The notes beneath the pieces were generated by a model that made no database searches, was not told the origin of the DNA, and worked only from the letters and a program-made list of their open reading frames with translations. Positions 7,888 to 15,184 of a stretch of DNA of 25,553 bases are shown here, one piece after another (the first letter of the stretch is position 1; each line of letters begins with the position of its first letter). The stretch is from an uncultured Eubacteriales bacterium. GTDB lineage: Bacteria > Bacillota > Clostridia > Christensenellales > Aristaeellaceae. The DNA is taken from positions 1 through 25,553 of the forward strand of contig USCR01000017.1 of assembly GCA_900553295.1 (NCBI GenBank), read 5' to 3'. Made by a program: the position numbers and the translations under genes.

Positions 7888-8775
7888 TTGCGATTTTTAT
7901 TATTGACCGGGCTCAGCGGCGCGGGAAAGACGTCCGCTACCCGTTATTTGGAAGACATGGGCGTATTCTGCGTGGACAACCTGCCGCCCATGATGATGCT
8001 CAAGCTCATGGAGGCCTGCCAGAGCACCGCCATGCACTGCCCCCTGGTGGCCTTTGCGGTGGATGTGCGCAGCGGAGAATTTTTCGATGCCAAGGCCGTG
8101 CAGCGGCTGATTACCGAAACCCGGGGGCTGGGCTATCAGATTGAAACCCTGTTTATGGAGGCCAGCGACGATGTGCTGGTCAGCCGCTACAAGGAGACCC
8201 GCCGGGATCATCCCCTGGCCAGCGAAAGCGTCAGCCTCACCGAGGCCATTGCCCAGGAGCGGGAGATGCTCACCCCCCTGCGGGAGACGGCCAATTATGT
8301 CATTGATACCTCGTTCCTGCGGCCCCGGGCCCTGCAGCGCAAGCTGGCGGAAATTGTCAAGAGCGACGGCGGGGAAGCGCCTCTGCGCCTGGAGGTACTG
8401 TCCTTCGGGTTCAAGCGCGGGCTGCCCCGGCAAGGGGACCTGGTGTTTGACGTGCGTTTCCTGCCCAACCCCTTTTACATGGAGGAGCTGTGCCACCACA
8501 CGGGGCTGGACGCGGACGTGCGGGACTTTGTGATGAATCACCCCGTTACCCAGGAATTCATGGCCAAGGTGAAGGACATGCTCACCTTCCTGCTCCCCCA
8601 TTATCAGGAGGAGGGCAAGCACCGGCTGGTCATCGCCGTGGGCTGCACGGGCGGCGCCCACCGGAGCGTGGCCATTGCGGAGGCCATTGCGGAATTCATG
8701 CGCCAAAGCGGCTATCAGGTGGACGTGAACCACCGTGACATCGACCTGGAGCAGGCCCACTGGAAAAACGCCTGA
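7888..8775 (+). CDS. rapZ: RapZ/YvcJ nucleotide-binding adapter protein
   Basis: 295 residues from a TTG start. The P-loop is at the very N-terminus (GLSGAGKT, 8-15). The C-terminal half has LSFGFKRGLP, DVRFLPNPF and IAVGCTGGAHRSV, which are diagnostic for this family, and the HRD near the end. In Escherichia coli RapZ guides RNase E to the GlmZ sRNA in answer to glucosamine-6-phosphate; in Bacillus the homologue YvcJ hydrolyses nucleotides and its partner RNA is unclear, so the role here is inferred. Start choice: GGGAGGG (7874-7880) sits 7 bases before TTG 7888, whereas an in-frame ATG at 7864 would place that ribosome site inside the gene and has none of its own. It lies 33 bases after murB and 15 before whiA. 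The yvcK gene that usually follows is missing. Confidence 0.92.
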   Translation: MRFLLLTGLSGAGKTSATRYLEDMGVFCVDNLPPMMMLKLMEACQSTAMHCPLVAFAVDVRSGEFFDAKAVQRLITETRGLGYQIETLFMEASDDVLVSRYKETRRDHPLASESVSLTEAIAQEREMLTPLRETANYVIDTSFLRPRALQRKLAEIVKSDGGEAPLRLEVLSFGFKRGLPRQGDLVFDVRFLPNPFYMEELCHHTGLDADVRDFVMNHPVTQEFMAKVKDMLTFLLPHYQEEGKHRLVIAVGCTGGAHRSVAIAEAIAEFMRQSGYQVDVNHRDIDLEQAHWKNA

Positions 8776-8790
8776 TAAAGGAGCGCGCCT

Positions 8791-9768
8791 ATGTCCTTTT
8801 CATCCCTGGCCAAGGAGGAGCTGCTGCGGTTGCCCCTGGGCAAAAATTGCTGCGTCATGAGCGAGCTCAGCGCCCTGGTGCAAACCTCCGGCAGCCTGCA
8901 GCTGCGGGGCGGCGGACGGGTGCGCGTTACCTTCCGGGTGGAGAGCGCGGGGCTGGCCCGGCGCATTTTCCGCCTGCTGGGGGCGGGGCTGGAGCTGACG
9001 CCCCGGCTGCACTTTGTGCAGCATGCCCGGCTGGGCGGCCGGCGCAGCTGCGTCCTCACCCTGGAGGATGAGGCGGCGCAGAAGCTGCTGCTGAGCCTGC
9101 ACATGATGGAGCGGGGCGAGGACGGCGGCGTTACCTTGCGCCGCACCACCCCCCGGCATCCCATGACGCGGCAGTGCTGCCGCCGCTCCTTCCTGCGGGG
9201 CGTTTTCCTGGGCGCGGGCACCATGAGCGACCCGGAGAAGGACTACCACTTTGAGCTGGTGGCCGGGGAAGAGAGCCTCTGCGCCACCCTGGAAAAGCTG
9301 CTGGAAAAGAGCGGCCTGCCCGTGCACATGCATCAGCGCAAGGGCAAATACGTGGTCTATCTCAAGGGTTGCCAGCATATCGCCGACATGCTTACGCTCA
9401 TGGGGGCCTCCGCCGCCACCATGGAGCTGGAGAATATCCGCATCAAAAAGGAAATACGCAACCAGGTCAACCGCGCCATGAACTGCGACGAAAAGAACGC
9501 CGAGCGGCAGGTCTCCGCCGCGCAAAAGCAGGTGGAGATGATCAAGGCCATCTCCATCCAGCGGGGATTGTATACCCTGCCGCCCTCCCTGCAGGAGATT
9601 GCCCGGCTGCGCCTGGAACATCCCGAGGAGAGCCTGACCTCCCTGGGCGCGCTGCTGGCCCCCCCCGTGGGCAAAAGCGGAGTCAACCACCGCATGCGCC
9701 GGCTGGAGGCCATTTACGATGAAATAGTAGCGTCCATGGACGTTTTGAAAAAGGAGGATACCCCATGA
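8791..9768 (+). CDS. whiA: WhiA DNA-binding regulator
   Basis: 325 residues, the usual WhiA length. The N-terminal two thirds is the homing-endonuclease-like (LAGLIDADG-derived) scaffold, beginning MSFSSLAKEELLRLP and including RRSFLRGVFLGAGTMSDPEK (131-150), where the nuclease aspartates of true endonucleases are not kept. The C-terminal domain (about 230-320) is a sigma-4-like helix-turn-helix with LPPSLQEIARLRLEHPEESL. WhiA controls sporulation septation in Streptomyces and affects cell division and chromosome segregation in Bacillus. Start: AAGGAG about 8 bases before the ATG. The stop overlaps the next start by four bases (ATGA), implying translational coupling with the HPr-like gene. 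Confidence 0.95.
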   Translation: MSFSSLAKEELLRLPLGKNCCVMSELSALVQTSGSLQLRGGGRVRVTFRVESAGLARRIFRLLGAGLELTPRLHFVQHARLGGRRSCVLTLEDEAAQKLLLSLHMMERGEDGGVTLRRTTPRHPMTRQCCRRSFLRGVFLGAGTMSDPEKDYHFELVAGEESLCATLEKLLEKSGLPVHMHQRKGKYVVYLKGCQHIADMLTLMGASAATMELENIRIKKEIRNQVNRAMNCDEKNAERQVSAAQKQVEMIKAISIQRGLYTLPPSLQEIARLRLEHPEESLTSLGALLAPPVGKSGVNHRMRRLEAIYDEIVASMDVLKKEDTP

Positions 9769-10034
9769 TCCGCAAGCCCATTTCCTTCCCCAACCGCTCG
9801 CCGCTTACCCGGCGAAGCGCTGCCCTGCTGGTGCGCGAAGCCAGCCGCTTTGAGTCCCGGCTGATGATTGAGCACAACGCGAAAATCGTCAACGCCAAGT
9901 CCATGCTGGGCCTGCTGTCCCTGGGCGCGGACGCCCAGGCGGGGCTGTGCCTGCTGGCCGAGGGCCCCGATGAGGCGGCGGCCGCCGACGCCATGGAGGC
10001 GCTGCTGAAGTCCGATCAGCTGGTGGGCGCCTGA
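9765..10034 (+). CDS. HPr-family protein, Crh-like, His15 replaced by Thr
   Basis: 89 residues with the complete HPr fold. Aligned to Bacillus HPr without gaps, the catalytic histidine position is Thr (SPLTRRSAA, T15) and Ser46 is kept (NAKSMLGLLSLG). It therefore cannot carry the PTS phosphoryl group from enzyme I but could still be phosphorylated by HPr kinase on Ser46. This matches Crh of Bacillus (Gln at 15), which acts as a CcpA co-repressor and also lies after whiA. It is likely a regulator rather than a sugar-transport component. AAGGAGG at 9751-9757 and the ATGA overlap fix the start. Last gene of the murB operon. Confidence 0.9.
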   Translation: MIRKPISFPNRSPLTRRSAALLVREASRFESRLMIEHNAKIVNAKSMLGLLSLGADAQAGLCLLAEGPDEAAAADAMEALLKSDQLVGA

Positions 10035-10050
10035 CCCCAGGCAAGCAAAG

Positions 10051-10079
10051 GCGCGGCGGTGCTTTCGCCTCCGCCGCGC
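10051..10079. terminator. GC-rich hairpin between convergent genes
   Basis: A perfect 9-bp inverted repeat (10051-10059 with 10071-10079) with an 11-base loop lies between the convergent HPr-like and flavoprotein genes. Neither side has a real T-run (minus side reads CTTTGCTT), so it is a weak bidirectional terminator at best. Confidence 0.55.
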
Positions 10080-10094
10080 TGCACATGTATCACT

Positions 10095-10520
10095 TCATCT
10101 GTCTTCCAGAACATATCTCGTTCCATGGGACAGCAGCAGGCCGTCCCGCAGGGTGACGCGCAGGATATGCGTTTCCTCCGCGGAAGGATCCGTGTGGCCG
10201 TTTAGGAGCCAAGAGGCGAATGCCTGCCGCAGCGTGTTTGCGATATCCCTGTTTTCCCCCCTGTCAAAGGGGCCCTGATCCTCGGCGTGCCCGTGGCCGG
10301 TAAACCATTCCCCCGCCACAGCCACCCGGGGATTTTGCCGTATCTGGGCCATTTTCTGCGAGCGGCTGTCCGTGACGATGTAGAACGCCCCCGCCTGATA
10401 GTAGGCGTCCACGTACCGCACATGGGGCACGCCGTCCGCCACGGTGGCCAGGGCAATCACGGCATCCTTGCCGAAGCGCTCCGCCATAATGGTCTCCGCC
10501 TCCCGGTCCATGACCAGCAC
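10095..10520 (-). CDS. Pyridoxamine 5'-phosphate oxidase-like flavoprotein
   Basis: 141 residues from a GTG start. The split-barrel flavin-binding fold is suggested by ALATVADGVPHVRYVDAYY, FYIVTDSRSQKMAQIRQNPR and VAVAGEWFTG, the typical strand-helix pattern of the PNPOx/FMN-binding family. Substrate is unknown; members include heme-degrading, F420-dependent and general flavin reductases, and the length is too short for true PdxH. Start choice: AGGAGG (10529-10534 on the complement) is 8 bases before GTG 10518-10520. An ATG at 10562 would lie in a hairpin and has no ribosome site. It is downstream of, and in the same direction as, the C_GCAxxG_C_C gene, so the two may be co-transcribed and functionally linked in redox chemistry (inference). 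Confidence 0.8.
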   Translation of the reverse strand: MLVMDREAETIMAERFGKDAVIALATVADGVPHVRYVDAYYQAGAFYIVTDSRSQKMAQIRQNPRVAVAGEWFTGHGHAEDQGPFDRGENRDIANTLRQAFASWLLNGHTDPSAEETHILRVTLRDGLLLSHGTRYVLEDR

Positions 10521-10561
10521 AGTGCATTCCTCCTCACGCATTGGATGGGCATCAAAGCGCA

Positions 10562-10598
10562 AGGCGGCGGAAGGCCCTGTTGCAGGCCTCCGCCGCCT
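10562..10598 (-). terminator. Long hairpin after the C_GCAxxG_C_C gene
   Basis: Arms AGGCGGCGGAAGGCC and GGCCTCCGCCGCCT pair over about 14 bp with one bulge, starting 16 bases after the stop codon. The T-run on the minus strand is poor (TTGCGCTTTG), so it may be a partial terminator or an RNA 3'-end stabiliser. It lies in the leader of the flavoprotein gene. Confidence 0.55.
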
Positions 10599-10613
10599 CA
10601 GCGTATATACAAA

Positions 10614-11270
10614 TTACAGGCCAAAGTGCGCGTTCAGCAGCTCCACAGCCTTCTGGGCAGCCTCGCCGGTGACGGCCGCGCAGCGGGCCAGACGGACGGG
10701 ATCGCTCATCTCGGTGATGCCGTTCTCACTCATGAACTTGGTCACGGAATCCGCGCAGTTCACGGAGTTGGCAACGGTCTTGGTGGGCGCATGGTTGTCG
10801 GGATCGTATGCGGGGAACTCATGCTCACGGTACCAGGCGCACAGATCCGCCAGAATGGTCTTTGCGTCCGCGGGCTCGCACAGCAGGCCGATGGCGCCGG
10901 CGCAGCCGCCCAGGGAACCGCACAGGGACGCAATGCCAAAGCCGGTAGCGCCGTTGGCGTACATCTTGGCGGGAACCTGGTTGAAGGGATAGCCCACCAG
11001 GTCAGCCAGCTGGCCGATGATGGCGTCAAAGGCGCCGGCAGCGCAGCCGCCCAGCTCGAAGAAGGACTTGTACCCGCGCTCCAGGGTCGCGGTGGGGTCC
11101 AGCTTCTGGTAGGTAAACGGATGCGCGGGAGCCTCAATGGTGGTCTCTGCCTTGGCGCTGTCATAAGCGCTCAGCAGGGGGCTGGCAACGCCCAGCGCGG
11201 TGGCGCCCAAGGCGATCTTGCCGGCAGTGCGCATAAAATCACGACGGCTTTGGAGTTTTTGATTTTCCAT
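10614..11270 (-). CDS. Tat-exported C_GCAxxG_C_C family protein
   Basis: 218 residues. The N-terminus has a twin-arginine motif (SRRDFMRTAG, 8-17), a hydrophobic stretch (about 18-34) and an AKA cleavage site near 38-41, so it should be exported folded by Tat. The mature part contains the family pattern: C117, GCAGAIG with C123, C131 and C144, plus C76, C172 and C197. This family (putative redox-active, seen next to hemes in split-Soret cytochromes) is thought to bind a metal, cluster or heme through these cysteines. No CxxCH heme-attachment site is present here, so the cofactor is open. Folded export suggests a cofactor loaded in the cytoplasm. Start: GGGAGGAAA about 8 bases upstream. It has its own promoter; a flavoprotein gene follows. 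Confidence 0.88.
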   Translation of the reverse strand: MENQKLQSRRDFMRTAGKIALGATALGVASPLLSAYDSAKAETTIEAPAHPFTYQKLDPTATLERGYKSFFELGGCAAGAFDAIIGQLADLVGYPFNQVPAKMYANGATGFGIASLCGSLGGCAGAIGLLCEPADAKTILADLCAWYREHEFPAYDPDNHAPTKTVANSVNCADSVTKFMSENGITEMSDPVRLARCAAVTGEAAQKAVELLNAHFGL

Positions 11271-11327
11271 GACAGGTTTCCTCCCTTTACATAGCGGCTT
11301 ACGCCGTATTTGTTAGAGCCTGTTAAT

Positions 11328-11356
11328 ATTATATCATTCTTGTGTTCCGTGCACAA
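11328..11356 (-). promoter_or_regulatory. Sigma-A promoter for the C_GCAxxG_C_C gene
   Basis: On the minus strand, TTGTGC (11351-11356), a 17-bp spacer, and a perfect TATAAT (11328-11333). The predicted transcript starts about 50 nt before the ATG at 11270. Confidence 0.8.
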
Positions 11357-11362
11357 GTATTT

Positions 11363-11380
11363 TTCTGACATATGTCGGAA
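11363..11380. promoter_or_regulatory. Candidate operator: 18-bp palindrome beside the -35 box
   Basis: TTC-T-GACATATGTC-G-GAA: a perfect 10-bp core palindrome extended to 18 bp with a single mismatched pair. It ends 6 bases from the -35 box of the C_GCAxxG_C_C promoter and lies just after the stop of the DUF3899-like gene. A zero-loop dyad is a poor RNA hairpin, so a protein-binding site is more likely. The binding protein is unknown. Confidence 0.45.
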
Positions 11381-11384
11381 AATT

Positions 11385-11801
11385 TTACTTTCCGCCCCCA
11401 TAATAGATCCACAAAAAAAGCACCGATAGTCCCAGGAACAGCAGTCCCATGTACAGGATGAACCGCGGCACTGTCCCGCGCTTTTCCTCCTTGAGCAGTT
11501 TGAATTCGTAAAAGCTGATCTGCTCCTGGGGTTTGCGCAGGGAGGTAAACAGCACCAGCAGGCTCTTCACCGCATAGGAAAAAATGTCGAAAAAGCCCGT
11601 GCAGGAGATCCACGCCAGTGCCCCTATGCCCACCAGCAGCACCGCCGCCACAAAGCAGCCATCGCTGAGGTAGCGCGCGTTCAGTGCCAGGGGTTGCGCC
11701 CAGGCAAAGCCCTGGTGCCAGGCCGTTAGCGCGCTGATGCACAGGCCCACGCCCAGCGCCGCGCCATACTGTATGAGGCTGCGCGCCCACTTTCGCTTCA
11801 T
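11385..11801 (-). CDS. Small membrane protein, DUF3899-like
   Basis: 138 residues with three predicted membrane helices: about 10-28, about 48-70 (ending SCTGFFDIFSYAVK, which resembles the DUF3899 signature) and about 116-134, with a charged cytoplasmic stretch FYEFKLLKEEKRG before the last helix. Function is unknown for the family. Start: AAGGAGG 6 bases before ATG 11799-11801. There is no room for an ordinary promoter between it and oppF, so expression should come from read-through of the opp terminator. The ribosome site partly overlaps a small hairpin. Being in the same direction as opp, it may be an accessory to the transporter, but that is inference only. Confidence 0.75.
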   Translation of the reverse strand: MKRKWARSLIQYGAALGVGLCISALTAWHQGFAWAQPLALNARYLSDGCFVAAVLLVGIGALAWISCTGFFDIFSYAVKSLLVLFTSLRKPQEQISFYEFKLLKEEKRGTVPRFILYMGLLFLGLSVLFLWIYYGGGK

Positions 11802-11810
11802 AGATTTCCT

Positions 11811-11862
11811 CCTTCCCAAAAAGGGAAGGGCCGCAGCCGCATTCTCCGCGGCCGCGACCCTT
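11811..11862 (-). terminator. Strong terminator of the opp operon
   Basis: A 15-bp stem with wobble pairs (11848-11862 with 11826-11840, 7-base loop), then CCC and TTTTT on the minus strand (11822-11818). It begins 8 bases after the oppF stop. A second hairpin, CCTTCCC-AAAAA-GGGAAGG (11811-11829), shares bases 11826-11829 with the first and uses the T-run as its loop. Confidence 0.85.
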
Positions 11863-11870
11863 GGCACGCT

Positions 11871-13052
11871 TTATTTTGCTTTCAGCTCCGCCTGGTAGCG
11901 GGCAAACTCCGCGTCGTTGCAATGCACAAAGTGTCCCGGGGCAACCTCCCGCATGGAGGGCTTGTCCACGGAATAGTCGTGCTCCGCCAGGGGCTCGTAC
12001 TTGATGCGCTTGCGCTGCTTTTCATAGTGCGGGTCCGGCAGCGGAATGGCGGAGAGCAGGGACTTGGTATACGGGTGCAGAGGATGGGCAAACAGCTCAT
12101 CGGAGGTGGCCAGCTCCACCATTTTGCCGAAGTACATCACGCCGATGCGGTCGGAGAAGTACTTCACCACGGAAAGGTCATGGGCAATGAAGAGGATGGT
12201 CAATCCCAGCTTGTGCCGCAGATCATTGAGCAGGTTAATCACCTGGGCCTGAATGGACACGTCCAGGGCGCTGACGGGCTCGTCGGCAATAATCAGCTCA
12301 GGGTTCATAATTACGGCCCGGGCCACGCCGATACGCTGGCGCTGTCCGCCGGAGAACTCATGGGGATAACGGCCCGCGTGCTCCCGCACCAGGCCCACCA
12401 TCTCCAGCACCTGGAACACCTTTTCATCAATGACCTTCTTGTCCTTTTCCCCGCGGATCACCAGGCCCTCGGCAATGATTTCGTGCACCGTCATGCGGGG
12501 GTCCAGGGAGGCGATGGGGTCCTGGAAGATCATCTGAATCTGGGTGATGTAGCGCTGCTTTTTCGCGATGCGGCGCTGCTCGGCGTATTCCTTCTTCAGC
12601 CGGGTCAGCTCGTCGCCGGTGGCCTTTTCCAGCAGGGGCTGGTACTTGCGGTCCACTTCCTGGGCCAGGTCGTCGGCGTGGATCTTGTCGCAATGGGTGT
12701 GGTCAAAGCGGGCGGCCTTCATCTCCTGCTGCTGCTGGGCAATGAAGCGCTTCAGCTCCTCCTTGCGGGGGGCGTCGGCGGTCTTCATCTCCTGGCGCGC
12801 CTGGGCAATGGCCTGCTTGTAGGCGCCAACGCCCGCGGCAATGCGCTTGCCCTTGAAATAGATGTTGCCGGAGGTAATGTCGTAGAGCTTGATGATGGAG
12901 CGGCCGGTGGTGGTTTTTCCGCATCCGCTTTCGCCCACCAGGCCGAAAACTTCGCCCTTCTTGATGTCAAAGCTCACGTCGTCCACAGCCTTGTTGGTCT
13001 TGAAATACTGGCACAAATGCTCGACCCGAAGCAACACTTCCTGTTCAGGCAT
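11871..13052 (-). CDS. oppF: Oligopeptide ABC transporter ATP-binding protein OppF type, with insert
   Basis: 393 residues; a usual OppF/DppF has about 310-330. Nucleotide-binding parts: Walker A GESGCGKT (40-47), Q-loop FQDP (Q177), signature FSGGQRQR (243-250), Walker B LIIADEP, H-loop IAHDLS, and a C-terminal oligopeptide-transporter tail. Between Walker A and the Q-loop lies an insert of about 80 residues (about 73-165), charged and helical, probably coiled coil, with a cluster DHTHCDKIH (117-125). It energises peptide import together with OppD at the inner face of the membrane. Start: ATG 13052 with GGGAGG 8 bases upstream; an in-frame GTG at 13061 lacks a ribosome site. It overlaps the oppD stop by 8 bases, so translation is coupled. 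Confidence 0.93.
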   Translation of the reverse strand: MPEQEVLLRVEHLCQYFKTNKAVDDVSFDIKKGEVFGLVGESGCGKTTTGRSIIKLYDITSGNIYFKGKRIAAGVGAYKQAIAQARQEMKTADAPRKEELKRFIAQQQQEMKAARFDHTHCDKIHADDLAQEVDRKYQPLLEKATGDELTRLKKEYAEQRRIAKKQRYITQIQMIFQDPIASLDPRMTVHEIIAEGLVIRGEKDKKVIDEKVFQVLEMVGLVREHAGRYPHEFSGGQRQRIGVARAVIMNPELIIADEPVSALDVSIQAQVINLLNDLRHKLGLTILFIAHDLSVVKYFSDRIGVMYFGKMVELATSDELFAHPLHPYTKSLLSAIPLPDPHYEKQRKRIKYEPLAEHDYSVDKPSMREVAPGHFVHCNDAEFARYQAELKAK

Positions 13053-15183
13053 TCGCTTCACCTCCCACTCTGGCCTTCATCTTGGCGATGCGTTCGGTCA
13101 CGACCTTGGGCGGGTCCACATGGGGGGCGTCCGGATGCAGCAACCAGGTGGCCGCCCAGTGGGTTTCCGTGATGGGGAAGGCCGGGGGCTGCTGCTCAAA
13201 GTCGATCTTCATGGCATAGCGGTTGCGGTCCGCAAAGGCATCGCCCTTGGGGGGATAGATCATGTTCGGGGGCGTGCCGGGAATGGCTTCCAGCTTCTCC
13301 TTGGTTTCCAGGTCAGGCATGGAGGAGAGCAGCGCCCAGGTATAGGGATGGGCGGGAGAATAGAACACTTCCTCCGCGGTGCCGTATTCCACAATCTTGC
13401 CCGCGTACATCACGGCGATGCGGTCGGCCATGTTGGCCACCACGCCCAGGTCGTGGGTAATGAAGATAATGGACAGGTTCCGCTGCGCCTTCAGGCGGTT
13501 GATCAGCTCCAGGATCTGCGCCTGGATGGTCACGTCCAGGGCCGTGGTGGGCTCGTCGCAGATGAGCACATCCGGGTTGGCCGCCAGGGCAATGGCAATC
13601 ACGATACGCTGGCGCATGCCGCCGGAGAACTCGAAGGGGTACTGCCGGTAGCGCTTGCGGGGCTCGGAGATGCCCACTTCCTCCATGAGCTTCAGGGCCT
13701 TGTTCTTGGCGGCCTGCTTGGTGATCTTCATCACCATGCCGGAGGCGTTCTCCTTCAGGTATTCCATCAGGCGCTGGGCGCGCACGGTCTGGTCGTCGGT
13801 GACCTCCTGCTGGGCCAGCTCCGCATAATGGGTGCGGAGACGGTCGATGAGCCCCAGCATGTTCTCCTTCACCAGGTCCAGGTCAATGGTGGAAGCGGCG
13901 GCCACGGTGTAGTCAGCCTTGCGGCTGCGCTGCGCCTTGCGCACCTGGCGCTCATAGCGCGCCTGCTTGCGTCCGTTGGTGCGCTTGCCCTCCCGGTAGG
14001 TATCCAGGAAATCCCGCAGGCTGCGGGAGAAGGTGCAGGCCGCGCTGTCCTTGACAATGGCCAGGGGATTGACGGAGGCGTCCACCAGCTGGCACAGCTC
14101 CTGTACGGAAGGCATCAGGGATTCCACCGTACCCTCACGCAGGGTTTGGGCCGCCTTGTCCAGGGCGGTGAGCGCCGCGGCCCGGTGCTGGGCATACTGC
14201 CGCTCCGCGTAGGCCACGCCCGCCTGTACCATGCCCATAAAGTCGTTCAGGAAATGCTCCTCCAAGTACCGGGTATAGAAGGCATTTTTCTCCTTCACGG
14301 TGCCCGCGGGGGCGCTGCCGCTGCCAAAGGTCTGATAATATCCCAGGGCAAAGAAGTCCGGCTCGCCCTTGTCCAGCGCCTGGGTCAGGATATCCTTGAT
14401 TTTTTGCAGGCACCTTACGGTCTGTGAGAAATCACCGCTGCGCACCTGGGCGCTCACGCCCTTGGTCAGTTCGCCCGCGGCGGTCTTCAGCTCCTCCGCC
14501 CGCTCGGACACCACAAAGGGGTTTTCCGCGTGCAGGGCAAACTCCTTCACCTGCCGCAGCTGCGCCGCGCAGTCATCCTTGAAGGCGTTCTTTTCAATGA
14601 GGAAGAGGATGTTGTCCGTCTCTTCCAGGGCTTCCCGGGCGGCCTCGGCGGCGGTGTTGTAGCCCTGCTCCAGCTCAATGTGCTTGAGCTCAAACTTGCG
14701 GAACTGCTCGCACTTTTCCTTGACCGCCGCGGCGTCCGCCCCGGGGGCCTGGGTCATGAACTTCTCCAGCATGTTCAGCTTGCCGTGGAAGTTCTCCTTG
14801 CTGGAGCGCTGGCGGGCCTTGCCCTTGAGGAGCATGGCCTCGGTGAGCTGCTTGCCGATGCGCATAATGGGGTTCAGGCTGCTCAGGGGGTCCTGGAAGA
14901 TCATGGCGATCTTATCCCCGCGCAGGCGGTAGAAGTCATCCTCGCCGATCTTCAGCAGGTCCTGGCCATCGTAGAGGATCTCGCCGCCCTCCACAATGGC
15001 GTTGCCCGCCAGGATGCCCAGAATGGCCTTGGAGGTCACGGACTTGCCGGAACCGGATTCGCCCACGATGGCCATGGTTTCGCCCTTGTGCAGGTCAAAG
15101 CTGATGTCCCGCACCGCCTGTACCTTGCCGGCAGTGGTTCGGAAGGAGATGCGCAGATGGCGTACTTGCAGTTTCTTTTCCAT
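13045..15183 (-). CDS. oppD: Oligopeptide ABC transporter ATP-binding protein OppD type, very large insert
   Basis: 712 residues, about twice the usual 330-360. Walker A GESGSGKS (41-48), Q-loop FQDP (Q97), signature FSGGMRQR (519-526), Walker B VLICDEP (539-545) and H-loop ITHDLG are all intact, so it should be an active ATPase. Residues about 122-490 are an insert between Q-loop and signature, in the helical subdomain: mostly helical and charged, with a run of basic residues (about 400-423). I do not recognise a domain in it. The C-terminal tail has the Opp-family pattern without the four iron-sulfur cysteines, as I recall for lactococcal and streptococcal OppD/AmiE. The reading frame is unbroken, so the insert is not an assembly artefact of two genes. 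Start: AGAGGAG 9 bases before ATG; oppC ends one base earlier. Confidence 0.93.
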   Translation of the reverse strand: MEKKLQVRHLRISFRTTAGKVQAVRDISFDLHKGETMAIVGESGSGKSVTSKAILGILAGNAIVEGGEILYDGQDLLKIGEDDFYRLRGDKIAMIFQDPLSSLNPIMRIGKQLTEAMLLKGKARQRSSKENFHGKLNMLEKFMTQAPGADAAAVKEKCEQFRKFELKHIELEQGYNTAAEAAREALEETDNILFLIEKNAFKDDCAAQLRQVKEFALHAENPFVVSERAEELKTAAGELTKGVSAQVRSGDFSQTVRCLQKIKDILTQALDKGEPDFFALGYYQTFGSGSAPAGTVKEKNAFYTRYLEEHFLNDFMGMVQAGVAYAERQYAQHRAAALTALDKAAQTLREGTVESLMPSVQELCQLVDASVNPLAIVKDSAACTFSRSLRDFLDTYREGKRTNGRKQARYERQVRKAQRSRKADYTVAAASTIDLDLVKENMLGLIDRLRTHYAELAQQEVTDDQTVRAQRLMEYLKENASGMVMKITKQAAKNKALKLMEEVGISEPRKRYRQYPFEFSGGMRQRIVIAIALAANPDVLICDEPTTALDVTIQAQILELINRLKAQRNLSIIFITHDLGVVANMADRIAVMYAGKIVEYGTAEEVFYSPAHPYTWALLSSMPDLETKEKLEAIPGTPPNMIYPPKGDAFADRNRYAMKIDFEQQPPAFPITETHWAATWLLHPDAPHVDPPKVVTERIAKMKARVGGEANA

Positions 15184-15184
15184 C

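Noticed and set aside
13045..13350. Loss of the four C-terminal iron-sulfur cysteines in OppD as an unusual event
   Set aside because: The sequence [19 protein letters not shown] matches, from memory, the cysteine-free tail of lactococcal and streptococcal OppD/AmiE proteins, so it is a known subfamily trait.
13045..15183. OppD as a misassembled fusion of two genes
   Set aside because: One continuous frame joins the Q-loop and signature halves of a single ATPase domain, and only one Walker A and one Walker B are present.
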